From Polaribacter sp. (GTDB lineage Bacteria; Bacteroidota; Bacteroidia; Flavobacteriales; Flavobacteriaceae), in the NCBI GenBank assembly GCA_029248845.1, contig JAQWIO010000018.1, positions 1 through 12,932 on the forward strand: a DNA stretch of 12,932 nt, in the 5' to 3' direction. The translations under genes were made by a program, and so were the position numbers. Positions 1-6,682 of the stretch are shown here, piece after piece (the stretch's first letter is position 1; every line of letters begins with the position of its first letter). The notes beneath the pieces were generated by a model. That model made no database searches. It was not told where the DNA came from and was given only the letters and a program-made list of their open reading frames with translations.

Positions 1-1119
1 CCTGGTTGTAAATTAGATACCAATCAAAAATTAGTAATTGCTGAGAGATTAGATTTATTAGGTGTAAATATCATTGAAGCAGGTTTTCCAGTTTCGAGCC
101 CTGGAGATTTCAAGTCTGTTTCTGAGATTTCAAAAATTGTAAAAAATGCAACTGTTTGTGGGTTAACAAGAGCAGTAGAAAATGATATAAAAGTAGCTGC
201 GGATGCATTGAAATATGCAAAATTTCCAAGAATTCATACTGGAATTGGGACCAGTGATTCACACATACAATTCAAATTCAATTCTTCTAAAGATGAAGTT
301 ATTGAAAGAGCTAAGAAAGCCGTTTCTTATGCCAAGTCTTTTGTTGAAGATGTTGAGTTTTACGCAGAGGATGCCGGTAGAACTGATAATGAATATTTAG
401 CAAGAGTGTGTGAAGAGGTTATAAAAGCTGGTGCAACTGTATTGAATATTCCAGACACTACAGGGTATTGTTTGCCTGAAGAATATGGTGCAAAAATTAA
501 GTATTTACGTGAAAACGTAAAAGGAATAGAAAATGTAATTCTTTCTTGCCATTGCCACAACGATTTAGGCATGGCTACTGCAAATTCAATTGCAGGTGTT
601 ATCAATGGTGCTCGTCAAATTGAGTGTACCATTAATGGAATTGGCGAAAGAGCAGGTAATACAGCTCTAGAAGAAGTAGTAATGGTCTTAAAACAACATC
701 CCTACTTAAACTTAGAAACAAGTATCAACACAAAATTATTATACGACACAAGCATCATGGTTCGTGAAAGTATGGGAATGCCTGTACAACCAAACAAAGC
801 AATTGTTGGCGCAAATGCTTTTGCTCACAGCTCTGGTATTCATCAAGATGGAGTTATAAAAAACAGAGAAACATATGAAATTATGGATCCTGAAGATGTT
901 GGAGTAACAGAAAGTGCTATTGTATTAACAGCAAGAAGTGGTAGAGCAGCTTTAGCATATAGAGCAAAAAAAATTGGATATGAACTAACCAAGGCACAAT
1001 TAGATGTTGCTTACAGCGCTTTCTTGAGAACAGCAGATAAACAAAAAGAAGTAAAAGATACTGATATTCATCGTATTATGAAGGAAGTGGGTAAAACCTC
1101 AAAAATACTGATGTTATAA
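1..1119 (+). CDS. leuA: 2-isopropylmalate synthase, 5' end outside the window, short form without regulatory domain
   Basis: Catalyses the first committed step of leucine synthesis: acetyl-CoA plus 2-oxoisovalerate to 2-isopropylmalate, in the cytoplasm. Frame 1 is open from base 1 to the TAA at 1117-1119, giving 372 visible codons. The first visible residues (PGCKLDTNQKL) follow the place where the family has its DTTLRDGEQ motif, so roughly 15-20 N-terminal residues are missing. Visible motifs are EAGFPVSSPGDF, the HTGIGTSD strand, EDAGRTD, the metal-binding HCHND (His codons at 550-552 and 556-558) and the NGIGERAGNTALEEV barrel motif. The protein stops shortly after the linker region (KEVGKTSKILML). 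E. coli LeuA has about 520 residues including a C-terminal leucine-binding domain, and that domain is absent here. No coding continuation is seen after the stop, so this looks like a natural short form and not a frameshift. leuB follows after 105 bp. Homocitrate or citramalate synthase is less likely given leuB next door. Confidence 0.93.
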   Translation, partial: PGCKLDTNQKLVIAERLDLLGVNIIEAGFPVSSPGDFKSVSEISKIVKNATVCGLTRAVENDIKVAADALKYAKFPRIHTGIGTSDSHIQFKFNSSKDEVIERAKKAVSYAKSFVEDVEFYAEDAGRTDNEYLARVCEEVIKAGATVLNIPDTTGYCLPEEYGAKIKYLRENVKGIENVILSCHCHNDLGMATANSIAGVINGARQIECTINGIGERAGNTALEEVVMVLKQHPYLNLETSINTKLLYDTSIMVRESMGMPVQPNKAIVGANAFAHSSGIHQDGVIKNRETYEIMDPEDVGVTESAIVLTARSGRAALAYRAKKIGYELTKAQLDVAYSAFLRTADKQKEVKDTDIHRIMKEVGKTSKILML

Positions 1120-1158
1120 AACGAACAAACTCCTTTTTTTAAAATACAGTTATAAATC

Positions 1159-1189
1159 TCTGGAGAACAATTTAAAAAAACTATCTTTG
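1159..1189 (+). promoter_or_regulatory. Bacteroidota-type promoter inside the leuA-leuB gap
   Basis: TCTG at 1159-1162 is followed by exactly 19 bp and then TATCTTTG at 1182-1189. The second box fits the Bacteroidota -7 consensus TAnnTTTG at every fixed position, and the first differs from the -33 TTTG by one base. Transcription would start near 1195, leaving a leader of about 30 nt before leuB. This would let leuB be transcribed separately from leuA. The call rests only on the pattern match. Confidence 0.5.
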
Positions 1190-1224
1190 AATGTAGTTAA
1201 ATTTTTAGATTCCAAAAAAATACA

Positions 1225-2346
1225 ATGAAATATACAATTGCAGTAATCCCTGGAGACGGTATTGGGCCAGAGGTAACTACTCAAGCCAAAAAAGCACTAG
1301 ATGCTATTGCTGAGGTGTATGATCATATTTTTTTATACAAAGAAGCCCAAATGGGAGCTTGTGCAATTGATTCTACAGGAAATCCATTGCCCGCTGCTAC
1401 CATTGATATATGTAAAAGTTCAGATGCGATCTTATTTGGAGCTATTGGAGAATTAAAATATGACAATGACCCAACTCTAAAAGTAAGACCAGAGCAAGGG
1501 CTTTTGCGCTTGAGAAAAGAGTTGGGATTATTTTGCAATGTAAGGCCTGTAAAGGCTTATGATAAACTAATAAAAAACTCTCCTCTAAAAAAAGAAATTG
1601 TTATTGGAACCGATATTGCCATCTACAGAGAGCTAACAGGAGGTATTTATTTCGGAACAAAAGAAACAACAAAAGACGGTATGTCTGCTTTTGATGGCTG
1701 TTCTTACACTGTACAAGAAATTTCTAGAGTAACACATCTAGCATTTAAAGCGGCTCAGAATAGAAAGAAGAAAGTAACGTTAGTAGACAAAGCAAATGTT
1801 CTAGAAACTTCCCGTTTGTGGAGAAAGACAGTTATAAATATCGCGAAGGAATATAAAGATGTTGCTTTAGATTTTTTATTTGTTGACAATGCAGCCATGC
1901 AAATCATTCAAAATCCAAAACAATTTGATGTAGTACTTACCGAAAATTTATTTGGAGACATTATTTCAGATGAAGCCAGCGTAATTTGCGGTTCAATTGG
2001 ATTATTGGCATCCAGCTCTATTGGAGAAAAAAATGCTTTGTTTGAACCCATACATGGTTCTTTTCCGCAAGCAAAAGGAAAAGACATTGCAAATCCTTTA
2101 GCGTCTATTTTATCTGCTGCGATGTTATTAGAGCATTTAGGGTTACACGATGAAGCTGATGCAATTCAAAGAGCGGTAGAAAAGTCATTAGATTTAGGCA
2201 TTACTACTCAAGATTTAAAAGGGAAAAACCAGTACGCAGCTTCCACGGCTAAAGTAGGTGATTTTATTGCAGATTATATTGCAAATCAAGAAGATAGTGC
2301 TATGAATTTTAAAAATATTCATATGGGGCAAAGTACAATAATCTAA
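1225..2346 (+). CDS. leuB: 3-isopropylmalate dehydrogenase
   Basis: Oxidises and decarboxylates 3-isopropylmalate to 4-methyl-2-oxopentanoate with NAD+, the last oxidation of the leucine pathway. At 373 residues it is complete; flavobacterial LeuB is slightly longer than the E. coli enzyme because of a short C-terminal tail (here about residues 354-373). Family motifs seen: IPGDGIGPEV (8-17); the substrate-binding RLRKELG, with R95 and R97, and R107; RELTGGIYFG, with R135 and Y142; VDKANVLETSRLWR, with K189; the Mg2+ aspartates D221, D245 and D249 in VDNAAMQ and NLFGDIISDEAS; and the NAD+ loop EPIHGS followed by DIANP. These residues and the position behind leuA separate it from isocitrate and tartrate dehydrogenases. 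The ATG at 1225 starts directly at the canonical MKYTIAVIPGDG. No Shine-Dalgarno site is visible, only A-rich sequence. A promoter-like element lies about 35 bp upstream. Confidence 0.97.
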   Translation: MKYTIAVIPGDGIGPEVTTQAKKALDAIAEVYDHIFLYKEAQMGACAIDSTGNPLPAATIDICKSSDAILFGAIGELKYDNDPTLKVRPEQGLLRLRKELGLFCNVRPVKAYDKLIKNSPLKKEIVIGTDIAIYRELTGGIYFGTKETTKDGMSAFDGCSYTVQEISRVTHLAFKAAQNRKKKVTLVDKANVLETSRLWRKTVINIAKEYKDVALDFLFVDNAAMQIIQNPKQFDVVLTENLFGDIISDEASVICGSIGLLASSSIGEKNALFEPIHGSFPQAKGKDIANPLASILSAAMLLEHLGLHDEADAIQRAVEKSLDLGITTQDLKGKNQYAASTAKVGDFIADYIANQEDSAMNFKNIHMGQSTII

Positions 2347-2396
2347 AAAAATGTTGCTTTGGTTGTATGCTTAAAGAATCCAAAAAAGTTGCAAAC

Positions 2397-2428
2397 AAAT
2401 GCAATTATAATATTTAAAGGCATTTTTT
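2397..2428 (+). terminator. weak terminator-like hairpin downstream of leuB
   Basis: AAATGC (2397-2402) can pair with GCATTT (2420-2425) across a 17-nt loop, and the 3' arm runs into six T residues (2423-2428). The stem is only 6 bp and AT-rich and the loop is large, so termination would be inefficient. A chance pairing in AT-rich sequence is possible. Confidence 0.3.
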
Positions 2429-2482
2429 CAAAAATTATTATTCATACAAAGTAAGTACCATTTAGATTATAATTTTAAATAG

Positions 2483-2510
2483 AGCTTTCCATTAAAACGG
2501 AAGGTTTTTT
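2483..2510 (+). terminator. intrinsic terminator of the leuAB transcript
   Basis: AGCTTTCC (2483-2490) pairs with GGAAGGTT (2499-2506) in an 8-bp stem with two G-U pairs and the loop ATTAAAAC. The 3' arm merges into a run of six T (2505-2510). It lies between leuB and the candidate ilvD promoter, which suits separation of the leu and ilv transcripts. If transcription of ilvD starts further upstream, it could act as an attenuator instead. Confidence 0.6.
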
Positions 2511-2559
2511 ATTGAAAGTATTTTAAGGATTGAACGTCATATTAAAAAAGGGTTAAAGT

Positions 2560-2591
2560 ATTGTTAATGAGTTTTTTAAAAATTAATTTCA
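2560..2591 (+). promoter_or_regulatory. candidate ilvDBNC promoter (weak match)
   Basis: ATTG at 2560-2563, a 20-bp spacer and TAATTTCA at 2584-2591 resemble the Bacteroidota TTTG / TAnnTTTG pair, but two of the six fixed -7 positions differ. It would start transcription near 2597 and leave a leader of about 80 nt. Support comes mainly from position: downstream of the leu terminator and overlapped by a palindrome. Confidence 0.28.
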
Positions 2592-2605
2592 CCACGTGAA
2601 TTTAA
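2583..2605. promoter_or_regulatory. 23-bp near-palindrome upstream of ilvD, candidate operator
   Basis: The arms TTAATTTCAC (2583-2592) and GTGAATTTAA (2596-2605) are inverted repeats of 10 bp with one mismatch (2587 against 2601) around the centre CAC. The symmetry and length are typical of a dimeric regulator site, and it covers the possible -7 box at 2584-2591. It has no T run, so it is unlikely to be a terminator. No regulator gene is in the window, so the binding protein is unknown. Confidence 0.45.
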
Positions 2606-2680
2606 AGATAAAGGTTCAGAAATATTCAATAAAAATAGCAAAACATAGTAATTTCGTTCACAAATTGAAGAAAACGTTAC

Positions 2681-4357
2681 ATGATATTAAACAAACACAG
2701 TAAAAGATTAACACAAGATGAATCTCAGCCAGCATCACAAGCAATGCTGTATGCTGTTGGTTTATCAGACGAAGATATGAGCAAAGCTCAAGTGGGTATT
2801 GCTAGTACAGGTTATGACGGAAACCCATGTAACATGCATTTGAATAATTTGGCAGGCGAAGTCAAAGTTGAGAGTAATATTGCTGGTTTGGTTGGTTTAG
2901 GATTTAATACAATAGGTGTATCAGATGGAATTTCTATGGGAACTTCAGGAATGAATTACTCATTAGCATCGAGAGATATTATTGCAGATTCAATAGAAAC
3001 TGTTATGAATGCCCAAAGTTATGATGCTTTGGTTTCTGTGGTAGGTTGTGATAAAAATATGCCAGGAGCTGTTATCGCAATGCTGCGTTTAAACAGACCA
3101 TCAATTATGATGTACGGTGGAACCATTGCATCGGGTAATTATAAAGGAAGAAAGTTGAATATTGTTTCTGCTTTTGAAGCTTTAGGGCAAAAAGTAGCTG
3201 GAGAAATTGAAGAAGAAGAATACAGAGAAATCATAAAAAGAGCCATACCAGGAGCTGGAGCATGTGGAGGAATGTACACTGCAAACACAATGGCTTCTGC
3301 CATCGAATGTATGGGTTTTGCACTGCCTTATAATTCATCAATTCCTGCAGAAAACCCGAATAAATTATCGGAAGCAGAAAGAACAGCTTTGGCAATAAAA
3401 AATTTATTAGAATTAGATTTAAAACCTTTAGATATTATCTCTAAAAAGTCTTTAGAAAATGCCATTGCAATTGTAAACGCTTTAGGTGGTTCTACGAATG
3501 CGGTATTGCACTTTTTAGCAATTGCCCATGCTGCAGAGATTGAATTTACTTTAGAAGATTTTCAAAAAGTGAGTGATCGAACTCCATTAATTGCAGACTT
3601 GAAACCTTCAGGAAAATACCTAATGGAGGATGTTCATGGAGTTGGAGGAACCCCTGCAATTATGAAGTATTTATTAGACAATGGATATTTACATGGAGAT
3701 TGTTTAACTGTAACAGGAAAAACATTGGCTGAGAATCTAGCTAATGTTGAAGCAATGGAATTTGAAGACCAGGATGTCATTTATCCAAAAAACAAAGCAC
3801 TAAAATCTTCAGGAAATCTTCAAATAATTTATGGAAATCTCGCTACAGAAGGAGCTGTTGCTAAAATTTCTGGAAATGAAGGACTACTTTTTGAAGGGAA
3901 AGCCGTGGTGTATGACGGTGAGCAGGCTGCAAACCAAGGAATTTCAAACGGAGAAGTAGCAAAAGGAGATGTTGTTGTCATTAGATATGTAGGCCCAAAA
4001 GGAGGTCCGGGAATGCCAGAAATGTTAAAACCAACTTCGTTAATTATGGGCGCAGGGTTAGGAAAATCAGTTGCGTTGATAACAGATGGTCGCTTTTCGG
4101 GAGGAACACACGGTTTTGTAGTTGGTCATATCACACCAGAAGCTCAATCTGGAGGTGCAATTGGACTTTTAAAAACGGGAGATATTATTAGAATTAGTGC
4201 AGAGGATAATTCTATAGACGTCTTAATTTCTGATGAAGAACTTTCAGAAAGAAAAGCAAGTTGGACTGCACCCGCGCTAAAGCACAAAAAAGGAATTTTA
4301 TATAAATATGCTAAAACTGTAGCATCTGCCTCTAAAGGATGTGTTACAGATTTATAA
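2681..4357 (+). CDS. ilvD: dihydroxy-acid dehydratase
   Basis: Dehydrates 2,3-dihydroxy-isovalerate and 2,3-dihydroxy-3-methylvalerate to the 2-oxo acids that precede valine and isoleucine; the valine precursor also feeds LeuA. The 558 residues match the usual short class of about 560. Three cysteines that carry the Fe-S cluster are seen: C50 in GNPCNMH, C123 in GCDKNMPG and C195 in GACGGMYTANTM. K125 is the lysine known to be carbamylated in the metal site. The C-terminal motifs GPKGGPGMPEM and DGRFSGGTHGFVVGHI are intact. The length and three-Cys pattern suggest a [2Fe-2S] enzyme, an inference from family knowledge. Sugar-acid dehydratases (Edd and relatives) share the fold, but the neighbours and motifs favour IlvD. 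The ATG at 2681 gives the typical MxLNKxSKxxTQD start. It is the first gene of the compact ilvDBNC operon. Confidence 0.97.
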   Translation: MILNKHSKRLTQDESQPASQAMLYAVGLSDEDMSKAQVGIASTGYDGNPCNMHLNNLAGEVKVESNIAGLVGLGFNTIGVSDGISMGTSGMNYSLASRDIIADSIETVMNAQSYDALVSVVGCDKNMPGAVIAMLRLNRPSIMMYGGTIASGNYKGRKLNIVSAFEALGQKVAGEIEEEEYREIIKRAIPGAGACGGMYTANTMASAIECMGFALPYNSSIPAENPNKLSEAERTALAIKNLLELDLKPLDIISKKSLENAIAIVNALGGSTNAVLHFLAIAHAAEIEFTLEDFQKVSDRTPLIADLKPSGKYLMEDVHGVGGTPAIMKYLLDNGYLHGDCLTVTGKTLAENLANVEAMEFEDQDVIYPKNKALKSSGNLQIIYGNLATEGAVAKISGNEGLLFEGKAVVYDGEQAANQGISNGEVAKGDVVVIRYVGPKGGPGMPEMLKPTSLIMGAGLGKSVALITDGRFSGGTHGFVVGHITPEAQSGGAIGLLKTGDIIRISAEDNSIDVLISDEELSERKASWTAPALKHKKGILYKYAKTVASASKGCVTDL

Positions 4358-4371
4358 TAAAAAAGAGTGTC

Positions 4372-4391
4372 ATTTCTACTTTGGTAGGAAT
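4372..4391. repeat. REP-like hairpin between ilvD and ilvB
   Basis: ATTTCTAC (4372-4379) and GGTAGGAAT's last eight bases GTAGGAAT (4384-4391) form an 8-bp stem with one G-U pair and the loop TTTG. The surrounding context, GTGTCATTTC before and GGAATCT after, resembles the short dispersed GTCATT...GAATCT intergenic hairpins that I recall as common in flavobacterial genomes. There is no T run, so it is not a normal terminator. Only one copy is in the window, so the repeat identity is inference. Confidence 0.45.
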
Positions 4392-4405
4392 CTAAAAGAA
4401 TACAT

Positions 4406-6139
4406 ATGGAAACAAAAACCATAAAAGATAGCGAAACTTCAACAAAAGTTACAGAAAGAATTTCTGGTAGCGAGGCAATCGTAAGATGTTTAATAGAAGA
4501 AGAGGTGAAAATAATTTATGGATACCCTGGAGGAGCAATTATGCCTGTGTATGATGAATTATTTAAATATCAAGATAAAATTCATCACGTTTTAACCCGT
4601 CATGAGCAGGGAGCAACCCATTCTGCACAAGGATTTGCAAGAATTTCAGGAAAAGTTGGAGTCGCCATTGCAACTTCTGGTCCCGGAGCTACTAATTTAA
4701 TTACGGGTATTGCAGATGCACAAATAGATTCTACACCAATGGTATGTATTACGGGTCAAGTTCCATCTCATTTATTAGGAAGTGATGCATTTCAAGAAAC
4801 AGATATTGTTGGGATTTCAACCCCTGTTACAAAATGGAATTGTCAAGTTACCAAAGCTGCTGATATTCCAGAAGCTTTAGCAAAAGCATTTTTTATTGCA
4901 AAGAGTGGGAGGCCAGGGCCTGTTTTAGTAGACATCACTAAAAATGCCCAGTTCGAAGAATTTGATTTTTCTTATGAGAAGTGCACCAAAGTGAGGAGTT
5001 ATAATCCTGTACCAAAAACAGACCCTTCTTGTATAGAAGCGGCGGCAAAATTAATTAATACTGCAAAAAAACCTTTTATTATTTGGGGTCAAGGGGTCAT
5101 TTTAAGTGAAGCTGAGGAACAATTAAAAGCGCTTGTAGAAAAAGCAGGAATTCCTGCTGCTTGGACAATTTTAGGAGCCTCTGCAATTCCCACCTCACAT
5201 CCTTTAAATGTAGGTATGTTGGGGATGCATGGAAATTATGCACCGAATGTGTTAACCAATGAATGTGATGTTTTAATTGCGATAGGAATGCGTTTTGATG
5301 ATCGCGTTACAGGAAAGCTAGATGAATACGCAAAACAAGCAAAAGTGATTCATTTTGAAATAGATCCTGCAGAAATTGACAAAAACGTTCAAACAGAGGT
5401 AGCTATTTTGGGAGATGCAAAAGTAAATTTAGAGACAATTTTACCTTTAATAAATGAAAATTCCCATACGGATTGGCACCAAAAATTTAAAGAATTATAT
5501 GCTATTGAGTATGAAAAGGTCATAAAGAACGACCTACACCCAACCAAAGAAGGGTTGACCATGGGTGAAGTTTTAAAAGAAATTAATTCTCAAAGTCAGG
5601 GGAATGCTGCAATTGTAACTGATGTTGGACAACATCAAATGATTGCTTGTAGATATGCCGAGTTTAACAAAACAAAAAGTAATATTACTTCAGGCGGATT
5701 AGGTACCATGGGCTTTGGATTGCCTGCAGCAATTGGAGCTAAGATGGCTGCTCCAGAACGTGAAGTAGTTTCTATTTCTGGTGATGGAGGTTATCAAATG
5801 ACCATTCAAGAATTAGGTACTATTTTTCAACAAAAAGCAGCAGTAAAAGTGGTAGTTTTAAATAATGACTTTTTAGGAATGGTACGTCAATGGCAACAGT
5901 TGTTTTTTGACAATCGGTACGCTTCTACTGAAATGGTAAATCCAAATTTTGTAGCAATTGCAGAGGGATATTATATCAAGGCTAGAAAAGTTACAAAAAG
6001 AGAAGAGTTGGCTGAAGCTGTTGCAGAAATGATGGAAAGTAAAGAAGCCTACTTCTTGGAGGTTTGTGTAGAAAAAGAAGGGAATGTATTTCCAATGGTT
6101 CCATCTGGAGCAAGTGTTTCAGAAATAAGATTAGAGTAG
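4406..6139 (+). CDS. ilvB: acetolactate synthase large (catalytic) subunit
   Basis: ThDP-dependent enzyme that joins two pyruvates to 2-acetolactate, or pyruvate and 2-oxobutyrate to 2-aceto-2-hydroxybutyrate: the first shared step to valine, leucine and isoleucine. The 577 residues cover the three usual domains. Near the N-terminus are GYPGGAIMPVYDE (39-51) and the catalytic glutamate E67 in RHEQGATHSAQG, followed by SGPGATN. The central FAD-binding domain includes GMLGMHGNYAPN and RFDDRVTGK (296-304). The C-terminal ThDP motif runs from GDG (459-461) to NN (486-487), followed by GMVRQWQQLFF with W496, the position linked to herbicide sensitivity in the family. These features point to an anabolic AHAS and not a catabolic ALS, and the small subunit 2 bp downstream agrees. 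The ATG at 4406 leaves about 18 non-conserved residues before the conserved RISGSEAIVRCL. Confidence 0.96.
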   Translation: METKTIKDSETSTKVTERISGSEAIVRCLIEEEVKIIYGYPGGAIMPVYDELFKYQDKIHHVLTRHEQGATHSAQGFARISGKVGVAIATSGPGATNLITGIADAQIDSTPMVCITGQVPSHLLGSDAFQETDIVGISTPVTKWNCQVTKAADIPEALAKAFFIAKSGRPGPVLVDITKNAQFEEFDFSYEKCTKVRSYNPVPKTDPSCIEAAAKLINTAKKPFIIWGQGVILSEAEEQLKALVEKAGIPAAWTILGASAIPTSHPLNVGMLGMHGNYAPNVLTNECDVLIAIGMRFDDRVTGKLDEYAKQAKVIHFEIDPAEIDKNVQTEVAILGDAKVNLETILPLINENSHTDWHQKFKELYAIEYEKVIKNDLHPTKEGLTMGEVLKEINSQSQGNAAIVTDVGQHQMIACRYAEFNKTKSNITSGGLGTMGFGLPAAIGAKMAAPEREVVSISGDGGYQMTIQELGTIFQQKAAVKVVVLNNDFLGMVRQWQQLFFDNRYASTEMVNPNFVAIAEGYYIKARKVTKREELAEAVAEMMESKEAYFLEVCVEKEGNVFPMVPSGASVSEIRLE

Positions 6140-6141
6140 TT

Positions 6142-6672
6142 ATGAATACAAAGACAAGATTATACACGATATCTGTTTACACAGAAAATAATATTGGATT
6201 GTTGAATAGAATTTCGGCTATTTTTCAAAGAAGACATATCAATATCGAAAGTTTAAATATTTCTCCGTCAGAAATAGAAGGAGTTGCAAAATTTACGATT
6301 GTTGTATATATGACAGAAGTTAATATTAGAAAGATTATTGGTCAGATAGAAAAACAAGTAGAGGTAATTAAAGCGTATTATCATGATGAAGAAAATACCA
6401 TATATCAAATTTCTGGGTTGTTTAAAATTAAATCAAAATTATTATTTGAAGAACCTCAAATTCAGAATATTATAAAAGAAAGTAACGCAAGAATAGTTAC
6501 CGTAAATACTGCTTTTTTTGTGCTAGAAAAATCTGGTAGAAAAGAAGAAATAGTAAAATTACACGAAGAATTAAGTGTTTTTGGTGTTATGCAATATACC
6601 CGTTCTGGTCGTGTAGCCATCACAAAAGATGAAATGAAAATATCAACATTATTAGAAACATACAACAACTAA
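6142..6672 (+). CDS. ilvN: acetolactate synthase small (regulatory) subunit
   Basis: Binds the large subunit, activates it and passes on valine feedback inhibition. The 176 residues hold an N-terminal ACT domain (about 5-80, with ENNIGLLNRISAIFQRRHINIESL) and a C-terminal domain of small subunits (about 85-162). N16, G19 and N34 correspond to N11, G14 and N29 that shape the valine site in E. coli IlvH, so valine sensitivity is likely preserved. The ATG at 6142 lies 2 bp after the ilvB stop, which implies translational coupling. An upstream in-frame start at 6064 would add 26 residues overlapping ilvB that match nothing in the family, so it was not used. The fold and length are like IlvH; ilvN and ilvH are used interchangeably for such genes. 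ilvC follows after 10 bp. Confidence 0.95.
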   Translation: MNTKTRLYTISVYTENNIGLLNRISAIFQRRHINIESLNISPSEIEGVAKFTIVVYMTEVNIRKIIGQIEKQVEVIKAYYHDEENTIYQISGLFKIKSKLLFEEPQIQNIIKESNARIVTVNTAFFVLEKSGRKEEIVKLHEELSVFGVMQYTRSGRVAITKDEMKISTLLETYNN

Positions 6673-6682
6673 ATCAAATAAA

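Larger units (their letters stand above)
2347..2680 (+). other. 334-bp leuB-ilvD intergenic region with regulatory elements
   Basis: No convincing gene is present. From left to right it holds: a seven-codon ATG frame (2351-2374, MLLWLYA); a weak hairpin with a T run (2397-2428); a better terminator (2483-2510); a possible -33/-7 promoter pair (2560-2591); and a 23-bp near-palindrome overlapping that -7 box (2583-2605). A second, weaker -7-like box, TAATTTCG, lies at 2649-2656, close to the ilvD start, without a recognisable -33 box. The region most likely ends the leu transcript and starts and regulates the ilv transcript. Confidence 0.6.

Noticed and set aside
1117..1224. Short LeuA as the result of a frameshift or early stop
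   Set aside because: The 105 bp after the stop show no coding continuation and contain a promoter-like pair followed by leuB, so no remnant of a regulatory domain is present.
6064..6141. Upstream in-frame start for ilvN, adding 26 residues that overlap the end of ilvB
   Set aside because: The added residues are an out-of-frame reading of the conserved ilvB 3' end, and the ACT domain begins right after the ATG at 6142.
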